Shown here one piece after another: positions 12,101 to 27,100 of a DNA stretch of 64,000 nucleotides. The translations under genes and the position numbers were made by a program. This stretch comes from Reticulitermes speratus (Eukaryota; Arthropoda; Insecta; Blattodea; Rhinotermitidae). Each line of letters opens with the position of its first letter. Positions within the stretch are counted from its first letter, which is position 1. The notes beneath the pieces were generated by a model. It made no database searches. It was given only the letters and a program-made list of their open reading frames with translations, and was not told the DNA's origin. The stretch spans positions 40,635,200 through 40,699,199 of the forward strand of contig JAJKFL010000014.1 in NCBI GenBank assembly GCA_021186555.1, in the 5' to 3' direction.

Positions 12101-15100
12101 TTTCAGTGCACAGCCATCTATAAGAAAACATAAATTACTTGGTATAAAAAGTAATAAGCTGACTAGGTTATGTTAGGTTAGAAGAACTTTTGCTTCAATG
12201 TAGGAAACTTACAAAGATTCTGTGTTGGGGTCTGATTGTCGACATTGAGTTACATATCACGGTCGAGATTTGTCGGCAGCAAATAATGCTTTGGAGCTGG
12301 AATAGGCGTCTGATTTGGGGTTAGGTTGAACGTTCCACTGCGCATATGCATGCATATTTGGCTATGCATTTCTGGGCTGTTATTGGTTTGGTCATGTTAG
12401 GTTTAACTAGGTTTCCTTATTTTCTTATTTATATGACTGTGGTTAAGATAGTTACCCCAGTACCTTCAGTCTGCTTTCTGATACCAGAGCACTGACAACT
12501 ATAAAGATGTATCAGGCTGATACTTGGACAGAGTGATGCAGCCATAATATACCAATACAGAACACACAAGAAGGGAAAGGAAAAGTGCAATAGGAAAAGG
12601 ACAACCTAACAACATTCTTTCATTGTCTTTACCAGAACATAAACAGTGCAGGTCATACAAGATTCCATACTTCCATAAATTAACTCCATATTTTGTAACT
12701 TGAAGCCTGCATGGTCATAGATACAGCAGACAATGTAACGTGGGTGTACAATAAGCTTACATTTGTGTGGTCGCATTATTTGGAGGAAGTAGACTTTTTA
12801 ACATCAGACTGTAGTGTTTTGGGTTATGATATTGTGTAGTCTGGAATATTACATGATGTAAAGCGGTAAAGGGTTATGACATTGCAGAGAATTGTGCTTT
12901 CATCTTCAGGGTCAAGCAGTTCTAGGAGGAGAAGATATTGGTATGTAGGGCTGTGTAGGTGAAGGATATTGGTTGGAGAAAGGATGATGAGTTTCTCGGA
13001 GTGGTGGTCCTATGTGCTGGGTTAGGCCTAGTGGACTGGATGTGACAAGCACTAGTGGTTGGGTGTGAGGTCCAGAAAGTTCAGCTAAATGATGAGTTTT
13101 AGCAGATGGATGGGTTGCGGGTGGGGAGTAATGTTTTCTTCTATCAAAGCTGTCAGATGCTAAGATTATATAGTGTTGATGGCTATGTAGTAGTAGATGG
13201 AGTGATATTTGTAGGGGATTAAGCTAGAATTAAAATAAAGGAAAAATAAATTGTATAACATTCTCTTTTTTTTCTGTACCACTTCCACACTTCCCTAACT
13301 CTGCCAGAACTGCATCCCAGACACTGCAAGTTGCCATAGTGGATGTCTAACGTCAACGGAGCCAAGCCCTCTCTGTTTTTACCTTATTTAATTTATTGGT
13401 TTTATGTGACTGTTTTTCTTGACAGCACCAATAAAATAAAACATGACTCCCTACCTGTCCCCCGATCCATCTGCTGAACTTGCCATATTGCTTGATAATC
13501 GTAACCTTATCCAAACTACTGGCCCTTGTTACAGCCAGTCTACTAGGCCTACCCCGCTGTGTAGCATTGCCACTCCAACAGGCCCATCATCCTTCCACCA
13601 CCTGATCTCCCTTGCCTATACAGCTTAGCATATCGATATCTTCCGACATGGCTACTCCTAAGTAACGTAATGCATGATCTGGATTCATAGAGGCTATGTA
13701 TGTATTGTATATTGTTAAAAATTTAAATTAGTGTAGAAGCATTTTCTGAGTTATGTAAGGGTTCTTTTCCCAAAACTTTTACATAACCCAAAATTTATGT
13801 AAGTCAGAATTGACCCCACCCCCAGTTGTTTATTACGTCTGATTAGTTATGTATATGTTTTTACAATGTCAGTGTCCATGTTTAAAACGTTATTTCTATC
13901 TGTTTTTTTTTGTACAAAACACACAAGGTGAAATAAATTTAAGATTCATGGTATTAATAATGCAGTATTATGAGTATTATAAATACAGTACTGAGTAAAC
14001 AAATTTTCCATAGCTCAGAATTTTTTATGTAAGTCTGAGTTTATGTAAGGTGCGTATTATGTAACCTGGAAACTGCCTGTGTAGGCATGGTTACTGTGTA
14101 ATATGTATGTCCTACCAACAGAGACTGAGACTTCTGAAATTCAACAGACCTGATCTGTTGTCAGAGAGGGTGCTCCAGGACAGTATGACGGTAACTTGCA
14201 CATATAGACAGGTGTCAGGTCATTAGCTACAAGGGGGGTTTGACACAAAGGCGGGCTGGCTAACAGACCATCAACTGTAGTGTGACTGTCTCTGACACAC
14301 CTACTCACAGCCTGGAAATGGGCTTCATATGCAGGAATCGCTGAATGGATCAAGGGACATTGATGTGTGCCATGCAACTTGGGTATTCTTAGATAGCCTT
14401 TTGTTTGTTTGTTTATTTGATTCATTGGTTGGTTGGTTGGTTCGTTGGTTCCAACATGACTATTCTTCTTGGACTGCTTCACACTGAAAATGAAGGAGCT
14501 ATGATCCTTTGAAATGTTTGTAGTTGTTATCCAGTTGACATGGTGTAACATCCAAGAAGACTTGAATTTCCAGTTAATTATTCAGAAATAGTACAGATTC
14601 AGACCTGTACTAAAGAATCATTAATTCCATCCCAGACAAGTTTTGTAGTGGTCAGCACACAATAGCTGGGCAGGCTGAATTTAACTGTTTGAACACCAGA
14701 ATAATTCTACATTATATGTAAATATTCAGTTTATACCTCATGGAAAAGGCAGTCTGTAACCATTAGAAATACCAATCTGTGAATGTTATAGGGAAATATT
14801 TACTGCTTACTGTATGAGTCATACAGAAACTGTAAATACACTGTGTGGGTGAACTGCAGAGTTTGTAGCACTAAACCTTGTGGTACATATACCTTACTAA
14901 CTACTAGGCTTTAAATGGTTCATGACTGCTGTGGAGTGAGTTTAGTTTTGTATATGTAAATTAATGCCACATATTATTAGTATAGTAGTTGTGATTTAGT
15001 GTGTATTTTTCCTGTGTATGCATTACCGGACGTAACACCTTGAGAAGACACCTTCACATTATGGGACTGAGTGACAGTCCCTTGTGTAGGAAATGAGGGG

Positions 15101-18100
15101 CAGAGGAGGAGACCTCAGCTCATGTCTTGTGCAAGTGTGAAGCCCTGGCGACACACAGACACACTTATCTGGGTTCCTTCTTTTTGGACCCTGAGGATGT
15201 CAGAGAACTAAGTCTGGGGAACTTTATTAAAAGGACAGGGCTCTTGTGACTTGGACTTTAGCTAAGGGGCACAAAGGGCCTGTCAAAGGCGTACATGCAT
15301 CGGGACCACAAGGGCCCGACCCATTATGTACTCATTACTCCTGTGTATGCATATTCCATTGGAGATGGGATAGCTCAGTCAGTATAGTGGCTAGACTGTG
15401 GGCTGTACAACTGGGGAGTCATGGACCGATTCCAAGCAGGGGCAAGAGACTTTTCATTACTCTGACAGTATCCAGATTGGGTCTGGGGCCTACACAGCCT
15501 TCTGTTTAGTGGGTACTAGGGCTCTTTCCTTGCAGGTAAAGTGGCTTGGGCTTGAAGCTGACCACTCAGGCATATCTATTTCTGAGGTTAAGAATAAGTG
15601 GAGCCATACCATCGCTTCCCCGTATGCTTTTGTGACACATACAAGGACAGCTGTGCCTTATCTTTATCAATAGTTTTTTGTTGCATGTGAAGGTACAAAA
15701 TCAATACCTGCGTGTTTGAAAAGTGTGGTGTTATGGGCATGTCTTTAATTTGCAATGTATGTTAATGAAACAACTTTAGTATAATGCCTAACAGCCTTTA
15801 TGCACATTATACGCACCAGGGGTGCACAAATCCCAGGCGACTGGTTGACTAAACTCTATTAACTTATTGTGCCTTTGGTTGGTTATTATAAGAGAGATTT
15901 TTAGGCTATATATGTACATAATTTGGATGTACCGGACAGTTGGCATTATCGGACCACCCATTCCTCCTATTTGTCCGTTCATAAGATGGTCTACAGTATT
16001 GGTGTCGTGTTGGTTTTGTAGATTATGTATACACAATATTTTGTAAGTATTAATGAAAAAGGGAATAAAAGTGTGGTGGAGAAAATGGGGCAGGATATGA
16101 TTTGATATATTAAATGGTTTGGTCTGTCCATGAGGTTCCTCTGTACACTACCATAGACATTACGCATAATGCAGTTTGCAATATCCGGCAACCCCTTGGT
16201 CCTGGAGGTGCCAGATAAACCATCCTTTACTGTAGAATATTTATATTTTTAGTGACAAACAGCAGTGACTTTAGGAGAACAGACCTGTAGCAACAGTACT
16301 TTTTGCCAAACACGTGTAAGCATAGAAAGCGCTGATGACGATGCACATTTACGTGCTGAAATCCATAGGCCTCATATTGTGATCTAATATGTATGAAGGC
16401 TGTTAGACATTATAATGAAGTTGTTTGATTAAAGTTGCAGTATGCAGATCATGAACTATACTAATGAATTATGACTTTGTGTTCTAGCATTCCTCGTGCT
16501 ACATATGCAATGGCTTCTATGGTCCGTGCTTTGAAGAACCAGTTTGTGCAACATGTCATACGTTTTTATTTCCTGAAGACATGAGTCATTCAGAAGCTAT
16601 TGCCATTTTTAGTGAGGTAAAACATAGTTGTTTGCTTAAATACATGAGGTGTAATTATACAGAAGGCAGTGTCTTGCTGTTGTGGGTCTTGAAGCTTCCA
16701 GCAAACACACAGGAAACTAATTTTTGCATTGTGCCAGATTTGAAAGTTTGTAATTAATCTACTGCTTCACATATTATCATCGTTGATGTTTCTGTAGGAA
16801 GATGACATTTTGGCATTGAATAAAACAAAAAAAAAATATCTAATTATGTTCATTGTTAATAAGGGAAAAGGAAATTTAAAAGAAACACAAGCTGTTTAAT
16901 TTTTTTGAATGTTATGGCAGTTTGGAGACCACATTTCTCAGTGCAGAAGCAGATATAATTCTTAATGGCACTGGCTATGTTGTGTTACACCTAAGACTGC
17001 AGTGAAAGTTTGTGTATGTGGTACTTTGGTGGCAAGTTTGCTGTAGTGGTGTATTTTCTGTATTAAGTGATTGTGATTTACACTACTGCATTTGATATTC
17101 CTGATCTCCCAGTGGAAGAAGTTAATGATATATCAGCTCCTCAAATATGTGGGAGACAGGAAAACTTGTTCTATATACGTTAAAACCTTTGTAAGACTTT
17201 TTGGAAAAATGTAAAAAATTAGCAGATATATACACAACATATAAGACAAGATAAAACGGGCAGCATATTGTGGCTGTTTAAGCCATCATCAGGCCTTTAT
17301 CGAGAACATTAAAAATATATTTAATACTGCAATAGGCATGAGATCTCCACCTTTACAATGTAATCATACATTGTAAATGTATCCAAGCATTTTTTTAAAT
17401 TCTATACACAAGACGCCTTGGTAATAAAATGTGTGGATATATAAATAAACGGTAAAAAGATTAGTAGTTTGTACTTGTAGGCAGAAACATTTATAGTACG
17501 ATGGGTGCTTTACCAGATCATGATAGAGTCACAAGGAAATATGTCTATATGGAATGAATTATGCTTCATATGGGTGTTAGTAAGGCAGTGGCTGACTGGC
17601 CAGGTTGTCAGCTTGCCCGATGGCAAGTGTGCCCCCTTAAACATTAGACAATATGTTAAAAATGTTAATGACCTTTTAGTAGCTTGAAAATAAAAATATT
17701 ATTAAAAATTAAAAATATTATTACTGTCTGCAACTAAAATTTACGTTGTATTACTATTTTAATAACATTTTTTTAATAAAATCCACCATTTATTTAAAAT
17801 TAAAAAAATAATTTAAAAATTCAATTATAACAATCTGTATTTACATTTAGTATCTACTGTATACTGCCAGTAATATGTACAATATATGTACACTGTAATT
17901 ACTAAAAAATATACATTTATTTCGCAAACATTTTAATTGTACCTTTTTTACACTTATGTATTTTTTAAAAATTTTATTTATTTCTTATAAAAATTAAATT
18001 ATAGCCTTATAGTTGTGGGTGGGCCCCCTTTGTCTCCTGGCAACCAATATTTTTAGACCCAGTCCGCCACTGTAGTAAGGTATGATGTTTTCTGCATCTG

Positions 18101-21100
18101 TGACTGATGGATGTTATAGATGTATGGAGGTTTTTGTGTGTCTTCTCCTAGGTTTATTGTTTTTCTGTTGTGTACATGCTTGGATATTTGGAAGTAATCA
18201 CTTAGTATTTAGTGTGTATACAATTTAGTTGCCTTGATAAGTCGGTCCCTGTCACCACAGTATGGCGTGTCCTCGGGTTGCGGATGGAGGAACGGTCTCC
18301 GGATATGGAGGGTAGCTGCGAATACATTGAATAAGCAGTCGCGGACAGCCGACAAGGGGTGGCCCTCCAGCTTGGGGGTTGGGCGAGGTGCTAACAACTC
18401 CTCACCGTAAAAAATTACCATATTACGAAACACTATACAATTTAGTTGGGTTTTTGTCGTAACATAGAGTCCGGTACTTGTCGTGATGTGTATTGCAGCG
18501 ATACACGTCAATTTATATATCCACACATTTTATTATGAAGGCTTCTTGTGTAAAAGATTAAAGAAAACTTTTTTGGATACATTTACAATGTATTATTATA
18601 TTGTAAAGGTGGAGATCTCATGCCTGTTGCGGTATTTAATATCTTTTGAATGTTCTCGATAAAGGCCTAATAATGGCTTAATGAGCCAAAACATGTTGCC
18701 TATGTTATCTTGTTTATATGTTGTGTATAACAGATTTGAGAAAATATGTCTGTAATTGAAAACACAGGGGGGATGTGTCATCTCAAAATGTAAGAAATTA
18801 GGTTTATTAAGTGGGAAAAGTCTTAGTAGGGTAAACCTGAAAACGCTATCATCTTGTAATTCTGTATTGAAATTTACATTCCCTGAACTAGAATATTATT
18901 CCGTATAAATCTGCATTAAATGATTTATTCTGGCCATCAAACAACATTTTAAGTCACAGGGTTGATGACCTGCGATTTGAATCTCGGAAGGGACAGGATT
19001 TTATTCTCTAATTTGAACATCCAGACTGGCTGCCCCCCCCCCAGCCTCCTATTCAATGAGTACCTGCGTTCTTTCTCTGGGATAAAGTGGTTTGTGGATG
19101 AAGTCATCTAGTGCAGAGGTTGAGAATCAGTGGAGCTGTACCTCAGCTCCCCCTATATGCCTTCATGGTGTGGACAATAACAGCTTTATCTTTACTTTCT
19201 TTACTTTCATCTGAGGTGGGAAAACTTCTTAAGCGGGGTCATCTTAAGCGGGGTCATCTTAAGCGGGGTCATCTTAAGCAGGGTCATCTTAAGCGGGGTC
19301 ATCTTAAGCGGGGTCATCTTAAGCGGGGTCATCTTAAGCAGGGTCATCTTAAGCAGGGTCATCTTAAGCAGGGCCATCTTAAGCAGGGTCATCTTAAGCA
19401 GTGTCATCTTAAGCAGGGTCATCTTAAGCGGGGTCATCTTAAGCGGGGGTCATCTTAAGCGGGGTCATCTTAAGCGGGGTCATCTTAAGCGGGTCATCTT
19501 AAGCAGGGTCATCTTAAGCAGTGTCATCTTAAGCAGGGTCATCTTAAGCAGGGTCATCTTAAGCAGGTTTCATTCTATGTTATTGTTTGCATTCTTTTGT
19601 AAGTACTGTAAGTTGTACTGTTTGCTTTATTTTTATTATTATTTTATTTACCTCCTGTCGCTCCTTGCGGAGCATAGGGCCTCCTTTCAGAGGTTTCTTG
19701 GTCTGGAGATGTGCTTTCTGTAGTGAGTGACCAGTCCACTGACTGCACAAGTTCTGCTCATCCTGATATGACTGCCAGAGCCATCTAGCAGTCAATCAGG
19801 AGACTTGGGTGAGATGTGGCTGCTGAATTTTGCTTACGAAACATCTCTATTCATGCCCGTAAGGTTCTTTTACATGCCGTAAATCTACGACATGGGACCG
19901 ACGGCTTTACTTCCCCTACGAAGGAAGTTGTGCTCCGGATTTTTATCACCCTTAAAAATCCATCGACCTCGGCCGGGATTGAACCCGCGAACCTTGGGTC
20001 CAGTGGCGAGCACGCTAACCACTAGTCCACCAAGGGCGACTATTTTATTTATAGCCCATATTAATTTTTTTTGTAAGTCACCGCTGTGTCTATTGGCAAG
20101 ATCTATCAGCGCACACACTTCTACTGGATAAATTAACTCTACTGTACCACTTGTACGTTTCTGTCCTTTGTCCATTGCCTCATTTTCAAAAGGAACACAA
20201 TGTTTTGCTATGTCCTGCAGACAGAACTTTGTTCTGGGTGCGTATGTAGCGACAGCTACCTGACAGATTGTCCAGTGATTGACAGTAACTCCTTCTATTG
20301 GACCCAACCTTTCACCCTTTTCACATAAGCATGTGAATGAACAGTTTCAGTGCCTGAAACATTGTATTCTTTTTTGAGATCATGGACAGAGTCTAGGAAC
20401 CTAATATGTATGTATGTAATGTATGTAGTGCTAGCAGAGGAAGGTGTTTTACAAGATGTTAATCTGTCAGACAGAATGAGACATCAGTTCCTAAGGATTC
20501 TGATGATGCTGTGTTACGTGTAGGATTCCTCAATATTGCATTTACTTGAATATAATACGAGTATTTTTTCCGAATTCGTATTCTGAAAAACGGGGGTCAA
20601 CTTGTCACACACATTTGTACATGTTCTCTTAGTGTACAACATCCTGTTGTGTGTTGGAAAAACAAGCTTCATATGATTTCAGGCTTCCGCCGCGATGTTG
20701 ATGAAATCTGTGGTCTTCTGGGGTATTACACGGCGTCGTGTGGTAATTGTTTACCGACATTTCGGGACAACGTATCGGTCCCATCCTCACGGGTCTAGGG
20801 ACTCTTGACCCGTGAGGATGGGACCGATATGTTATCCCGAAACATCGGTAAACAATTACCACACGACGTCGTGTAATACCCCAGAAGACCGCAGATTTCA
20901 AGCTTCATTTGACTTAACTTTTATTACTGTGTTACAAATATACAGAAATAGAGGACATGTTTTGATGTATTTAATAATAGCCATCTTCATATCTGTTGCC
21001 GAGGAACATACGTGGAAAATTTAAATTGTTTGCATCACATATGGTTTGAATTCCCTGTGTATGTTACTTTGCAGCAGATCTGAAGATGGCGTTTGTTAAA

Positions 21101-24100
21101 TAAAGCATGTTGTATATTTCTGTATGTATGTAATAGAGTAATAAAAGTTGAGTTAACTGAAACTTGTTTTCCCTAATAGTAAACATGTTCTGTATAGGCC
21201 TGTTTCTGAAAATTGAAGGTTGTGAAGGGTGGGACGTCATTATATTTCAGTAAATGTGATCTTAAACATGTTGTAATATGAGCACACAAAATCTGAATGA
21301 AACTACTAGGTAGAGTTTATGTTGATTGACTGAATACTTACCAATTCAATGGAGTAGAGTCCTTGAGAAGTTGCAAGTGCTTCATCTGCTAAAGAAATTA
21401 CCTGTCTTTTATGCAACCTGAAGGTTCATTACCATTTTCAAAAAAATCTTGTTGCTGGTACTTCTGAGCGAAATGAATCCAGTCCATACTCCCCACTCTG
21501 TTCTTGTAAGGCCCATTTTAATATTATTCTCCCATCTGTGCATAGGTCTTCTAAGTACTTTCCTCCCATCAGGTTTTTGTACAAGTTTCTGATATTTACT
21601 GTGTGATGTCCTTCACTTCCCAACCTCCTTGGTTTGATCAGCCTAATAATATTTGCTGAAGAGTACAAACTGTGAAGTGCCTCATTATGCAGTTTCATCC
21701 CATCTGTCATTACCTCCCCCCTGTTAGGCTGCTGTATTTTCTTCAGTAGCCTTCTCTCAAATTTCCTTTAGATTGAGGATTCAGGTTTACTGGGATGTGG
21801 TTTTGTGTGATGATGTTAGTACTATTTCCTCGTGTTGGAATAGAATTTTGTGCGTGCATATTCAAGGATCGAGGGGAAACCTCAATCCTACATTCCTTTG
21901 AAACATCAGGAAACACTAAGCTCATGACACAGCGTCACCTCCCTCCGAGAAGACCTGACTCCTCAACAATGCTTCTGTGGAAACTTGAGATTCCTTTAGA
22001 TTGTGTATTGTGGTAGTGTAAATACTGCACATTGTATGCTGCTGCCAAGTGGCCATCTGGTGGAGGCTGAGACTAAGTTGCTGTGACTGATAATAAGCAT
22101 GTGGTTAAGGTCATGTAATCAATAATACATTATTTGAATAAAAAAGGTTTGACAGAGGCTTTTTATTCCTATATTACAAACATGCAGAATTAGACAGGCG
22201 ACATGTTTCAGCTTCTACACATCAAGCCCTCTTCAGGTGTGGCTAACAAGGATATAGAAAGGAATTCGTAGGTGCATAATTGTGTGTATGGAACATCGAG
22301 ACCTCAAACATTCACAGAGCTTGTAGTAAGTATGACACAGTGTAATGTTGTTTTTAATTAACTGATTTAAAATATGATCAATATAAAGGCTAAAAGTCTA
22401 AACTATTCTGTTCATAAGTGTCAAGTAACAGGAAAAAAGAGGACAAGATGCTCACATTTTAGATTTTAAGCCTTTTTTTTTAGATCACATTACATTCTAC
22501 TAATGAATAACAGTATCATACAATAGGGTCCAGACTTGTCATAAGCTGTGTGGAAGTTTGAGATCTAAGTGTTTCGTACACAGAGTGTGTGCAGTTTATG
22601 TATTTTTTTATGTATTCTTGTGGGCCATACCTGAGGATGGAGGATGGCATGATCTAAACAAGCCAGAAGGATGTTGTCTGTCAAATTATGCATGTTTGTA
22701 ATGTAGGAATCAAATGTGGTGTCAGACTGAAAATTTTTGTTCTAGTTAATGTAGTGCACAGTGGGATGTCTTGCATTAAAATATGTCATTATTTTTGTCA
22801 GTTTCTGCAGGTCAATTGGTAGAAACGGTAGACTAACCAGAAATGTTACTCTTGTTTAGAAGACAGATGATGGAGACTCAGGAAATGATGAGCCAACTGA
22901 TTTGTATTATGGTGTGGAGCGACGACAGAGCCAGCAGCAGCCTCAGCCTCCACCACCACGTCCACAGCCTCATGTGGCACCTCCACGACCTGATTGTCTT
23001 GCTGAGAGGCTAGAAATGCTGAGCAACCCCCGTGAGCAAGATGATGTTAATCCAGGAGTTGTCGAATGTTTGCCTCCTGAAGGTAGTTTGCTGCAGCATC
23101 TATGCTTTTGGCGGGGTTGTTGACGTACTTTTGTCTTAACCTTCTCAGGCCTGTGAATGACTGAAGTACTTACTGGATGTGATGATGAATAGTCCAGTGT
23201 TGACTGCAGTTATAAAAAAATGCAATGGTAGCAATGATCTTGGCATTTAACCCTGTGTCCCTACAGTATAATGGAAATTTAAATCTTGGTCCTTAAAAGA
23301 TTAACACTAATGCATTTTGATTAACATTGTTTGCACTTATGAACTTTGGTAGCATAGGCAAAGCAATTGGCAGGTATTCAAACATAGTATCAGTCAGAAA
23401 GGATAGAAATGACGGGAGGATGAGGGAGAAGACGTAAGCAGGTGCTGGATGACCTTAAGGAAAAGAGAAGATACTGGAAATTGAAAGAGGAAGCACTAGA
23501 TTGCACTGTGTGGAGAACTCGCTTTGGAAGAGGCTACGGACCTGTCGTAAGACAGACTGCAGAATGAATGAATCTGTCAGTCATTCAAATTTCCTGTTAG
23601 TGCACTTTGGAGCATAGGGCCTCTATGAAAAATATAGCATTCCTATTACCATTTCATCTGTCAAAAAATACAAATACTGTGATTTGTTCCACTCTTATTA
23701 ATTGTTATTAAGGGGGGCTGGACAGATAGACATCTTTGTGTATTTTTGTATAAAATATCTGAAATAGGCTAACGAATGAAGTGGTGATTATCTTCTGGAG
23801 AAAGACTCAGTTGCATTTAGTTGCATATGCATTTTTCTTTCTTAGTTTTCCTTTCAAATGGAAGTTAAAATAAAGTAATATTCTGCATTACAGTATTGTT
23901 GGCTGTGTTTTCCTATCTTGATGACATGTCGCTGTGGAGTGTTGGTAACGTATGTAAACGCTGGCGTCATTTGCTTCATACTCACGTAGCTGGAGAACAG
24001 TGGCGGAGCTACACAATGCGACGTTGGCCACTTTTCAAACCTCTGTTTGCAGTTCAGGATTGGTTCAAAGTCTACACAGAACTGTAAGTGCTAGCTCTCA

Positions 24101-27100
24101 AGTGAGCTCATGTGTTAAGATACAGTGAAACCTGTCCATGCTGGCCACCTTTGGTTCCATTTACAACTTCCCAGATCAGATGGGTGGCCAACTTATGGAA
24201 ACCACTTGACAGGATGAAACTTGAACTGTGCAACTATCACTTGTGCAAGTGTACAGTTCAGCGTGCAGAGACAGGCGGTCAAATTGGAAAGCAGGTACGA
24301 AGTGTATTCAGAAAGTAAGTACCGTTTGCGAATATTTCTGCCGCAGCGCTGAGGTCGTGATTTTGTGCATTGTCTTCCCTCAGTCATTGGCAAGCCACAG
24401 ACGCCAATATGAGAAAAGCAGATAGTGTTTACGTATTGTTCTGTGCGTTTAAAATGTTCAAGATGATGGAGCGCCCCGCTGACTGTGAAATCAGTTTTTT
24501 GAATGCAAGAAATGTGAAACCGGCTGATATTCATCGTCAGATATGTGAAGTATATGGTGAAAATGCCATGAGTGATGGAATGGTGAGGAAATGGGTTAGA
24601 AAGTGAAACGAAGGTCGTGATAACGTGCATGGAGAGCCGCGGAGCGGCCGGCCATCTGTGGTCAGTGGCGGCCACGTTCTACGAGGAGGGGATACAGAAA
24701 CTGGTGCCGTGTTATGATAAACATCTTAATAATGGTGGAAACTATGTAGAAAAGTAGTTTAAGGTATGGCGAATCTGGTAAAAATAACATATTGTGAAAA
24801 TAATTTTTAGTTGTATTTAATAGCCTAACGGTACTTACTTTCCGAATATGCCTCGTATATAACCCTGGTCAATGACTCCGGATGTGGAAAGACAGTAATG
24901 GGCCTATTGCTACTAGAAAATCCCTATCTATTGGCCATACTTGTGGAGAAAGGATGGAGGGTGAATGGGCTAAAGGTAGTTCTGCTAATGAATTCAGATT
25001 TTGGCCGTTGTACCATATGACACAGAAACTACACAACACTTTTGTTTTGCCAACGTAGGGAGGTTGAATTTGTATGTAAAGCATAGCACTGAATGTGAAA
25101 CTGTGGCCAAGATTCAAGATATGCAGGTGGCCAAGTTATTGAATAAACCATTTATAAGATCATAGAAAATTGCCAGTTCCATGCAAGTGTGACCAACTGT
25201 GATAGGTGACCGATTTACAAGGGTGGCCAGCTTCAGATGTTTTACTGTATTTGTATGTGGAAGTACACTTCTGTCTTTGTAAAACTTATATTTTTTATGT
25301 TAGATACATATGTGTTTTTATAGGATTGACAGTTGTCCGTGTAAGGCTTGTTTACGACAGATGGCTTTGCAGACGCAGCCTCCTGGGGAAGAGAATTCTT
25401 GGAGACGGAATCGTCTCAGAAATGAACTTAAAAGTAAGTTATCAGTTTCTTAAAATGTATGTACATGGTAGAAGACCTACTTGTCTAGAAGTAAGTAAGT
25501 GAGTGAGTGTGTAGTGTTTGCCATATCAAAACAGTTTGTTCTAGGCTTGATTAGAGTCACTGCTGATTTGTCTGCATACTGTCCTTAGTCCTGAGCTTTT
25601 ACACATAACTTTGTAAATGTGAGGAAAAACAGACCCTCCTGCCACAATGGTTTGGAGTTCAAGACCCAGTGTCTTCATTTCCCACTGTGCATTCATCCTG
25701 ATTTTGTTATCACACTTATTACCGTGTTCACAAGAGCCAACCACTTGTCCCTGTCCTGAGCCAGATAAATCCAAGTCATGTCATCTCATCCTATTTCTTT
25801 AAGATCCTTTTTAATATTATCTTCTCATCTCTGCCTATGTCTAATAAGTGGTTTCTTTCATTCAGATTTCCTAACCAAAACCCTAATGCATTTTTCTCCC
25901 CTATACATGTTACATGCATTGCCTATCTCATCCTCCTCGATTTCATCACCCGAGTAATATTTAGTGAAGAGTATAAAACATGACACATGAAGCTAAGAAA
26001 CTTAAATGTTAAAATGTTAGATATTCCATACATATCACTAAAATTATCCCCTTTGCCTGTCGCAAAGATTTATGAAATTTCCTAAGTTCTATATGTAATT
26101 GAAGGCTTCCGCCGTGGTCGTAATGTTGCTTAAAAGTTTTTGGGTTGTTGCCCGGTGTCAATTTTTGGTGTATAACCAACGGTTTGGGATCACTTGTTTG
26201 TCCCTTTTTCAGGGTCTTAGGTAAAAAGGATGCCGAGAGGTAAGGAACGTGTGTTTATATAGGAGTGGGGTCCAATGGGTAGTATTGAATGGACGAGCCA
26301 ATCAGGAAGAAGGGGGAGGTGTAGTGTGTTGTGTTAGGTTTTGACAGGGACTGGGAGGGGGACAGTGGGTAAGAAGTGGTGGGAGTATATATATATATAT
26401 ATGGTTGATGGCTGTAGCCTCTGAGGAAAAGTGTCCATAACGGGAGGAAGGGGAGCCAAACTCTAAGGACCGATACCAAGTATTCACTGGGTGTGATTGA
26501 GTGGCAGAGAAGGAGAGTCGCTGTTTTCTTTCAGGAGTTGTATGATGGGTTTCCATGCTCCTAAGTTCTGTTCATTTTTTCTGCCACAAGTTTCAGATCT
26601 GGTTGTATTTTCTTTCAATCATATCAGTCCAGTACAGAAAGGAGCCATTCCTGCCATCTAATATCATTCACAGGGAGTTAAAATAATAGCATTGTAAATG
26701 ACTGGCAGATTGCAGAGAGGCAGGAAGCCTTCAATGGAATGTGTTAGCAACAAGCTGCAACAGAAAACCTCGTGTATAATATGTTGTACATGATATGAGA
26801 AGGGTTCATTTGTGACTGTTATTTGCATTTGCAGCACGTTGCAGCACGTTTGATCTAAAATTGTCAGGCATGACACTTACAATGTTACATTCTTTGTCAC
26901 TATGTATTTAGCGTGTAAGTACAGTTAATGTTGTGGATTTCTCTGACATTAAGGGAAGAACATAGGCAGAGGGTGTTGGAGAATATGGTGCTGAGGAAGG
27001 TATTTGTCCTAAGAGGGAGGAAATAACAGGAGACTGTTGCATAATAAGGAGCTTTATGATTTGTACTTCTCACCAGGCAATATTTGGGCCGTGAAATAGA

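Noticed and set aside
15360-15430. Functional tRNA gene at the GCTCAGT boxes
   Set aside because: It has the same head at several loci, each with a shared non-tRNA body and a degraded B-box, so it is a SINE.
19111-19458. HLKRG pentapeptide-repeat ORF as a gene
   Set aside because: A 15-bp tandem repeat gives an open frame by arithmetic. It is intronic, without splice or start context.
20664-20908. Certain 9-bp target duplication AAGCTTCAT for the palindromic MITE
   Set aside because: The right arm is shorter than the left, so the match may be chance. I kept it only as a candidate.
26255-26556. Overlapping minus ORFs around the TA run
   Set aside because: They are low-complexity (IYIY, PPPS), lie inside morgue intron 5 and have no family resemblance.
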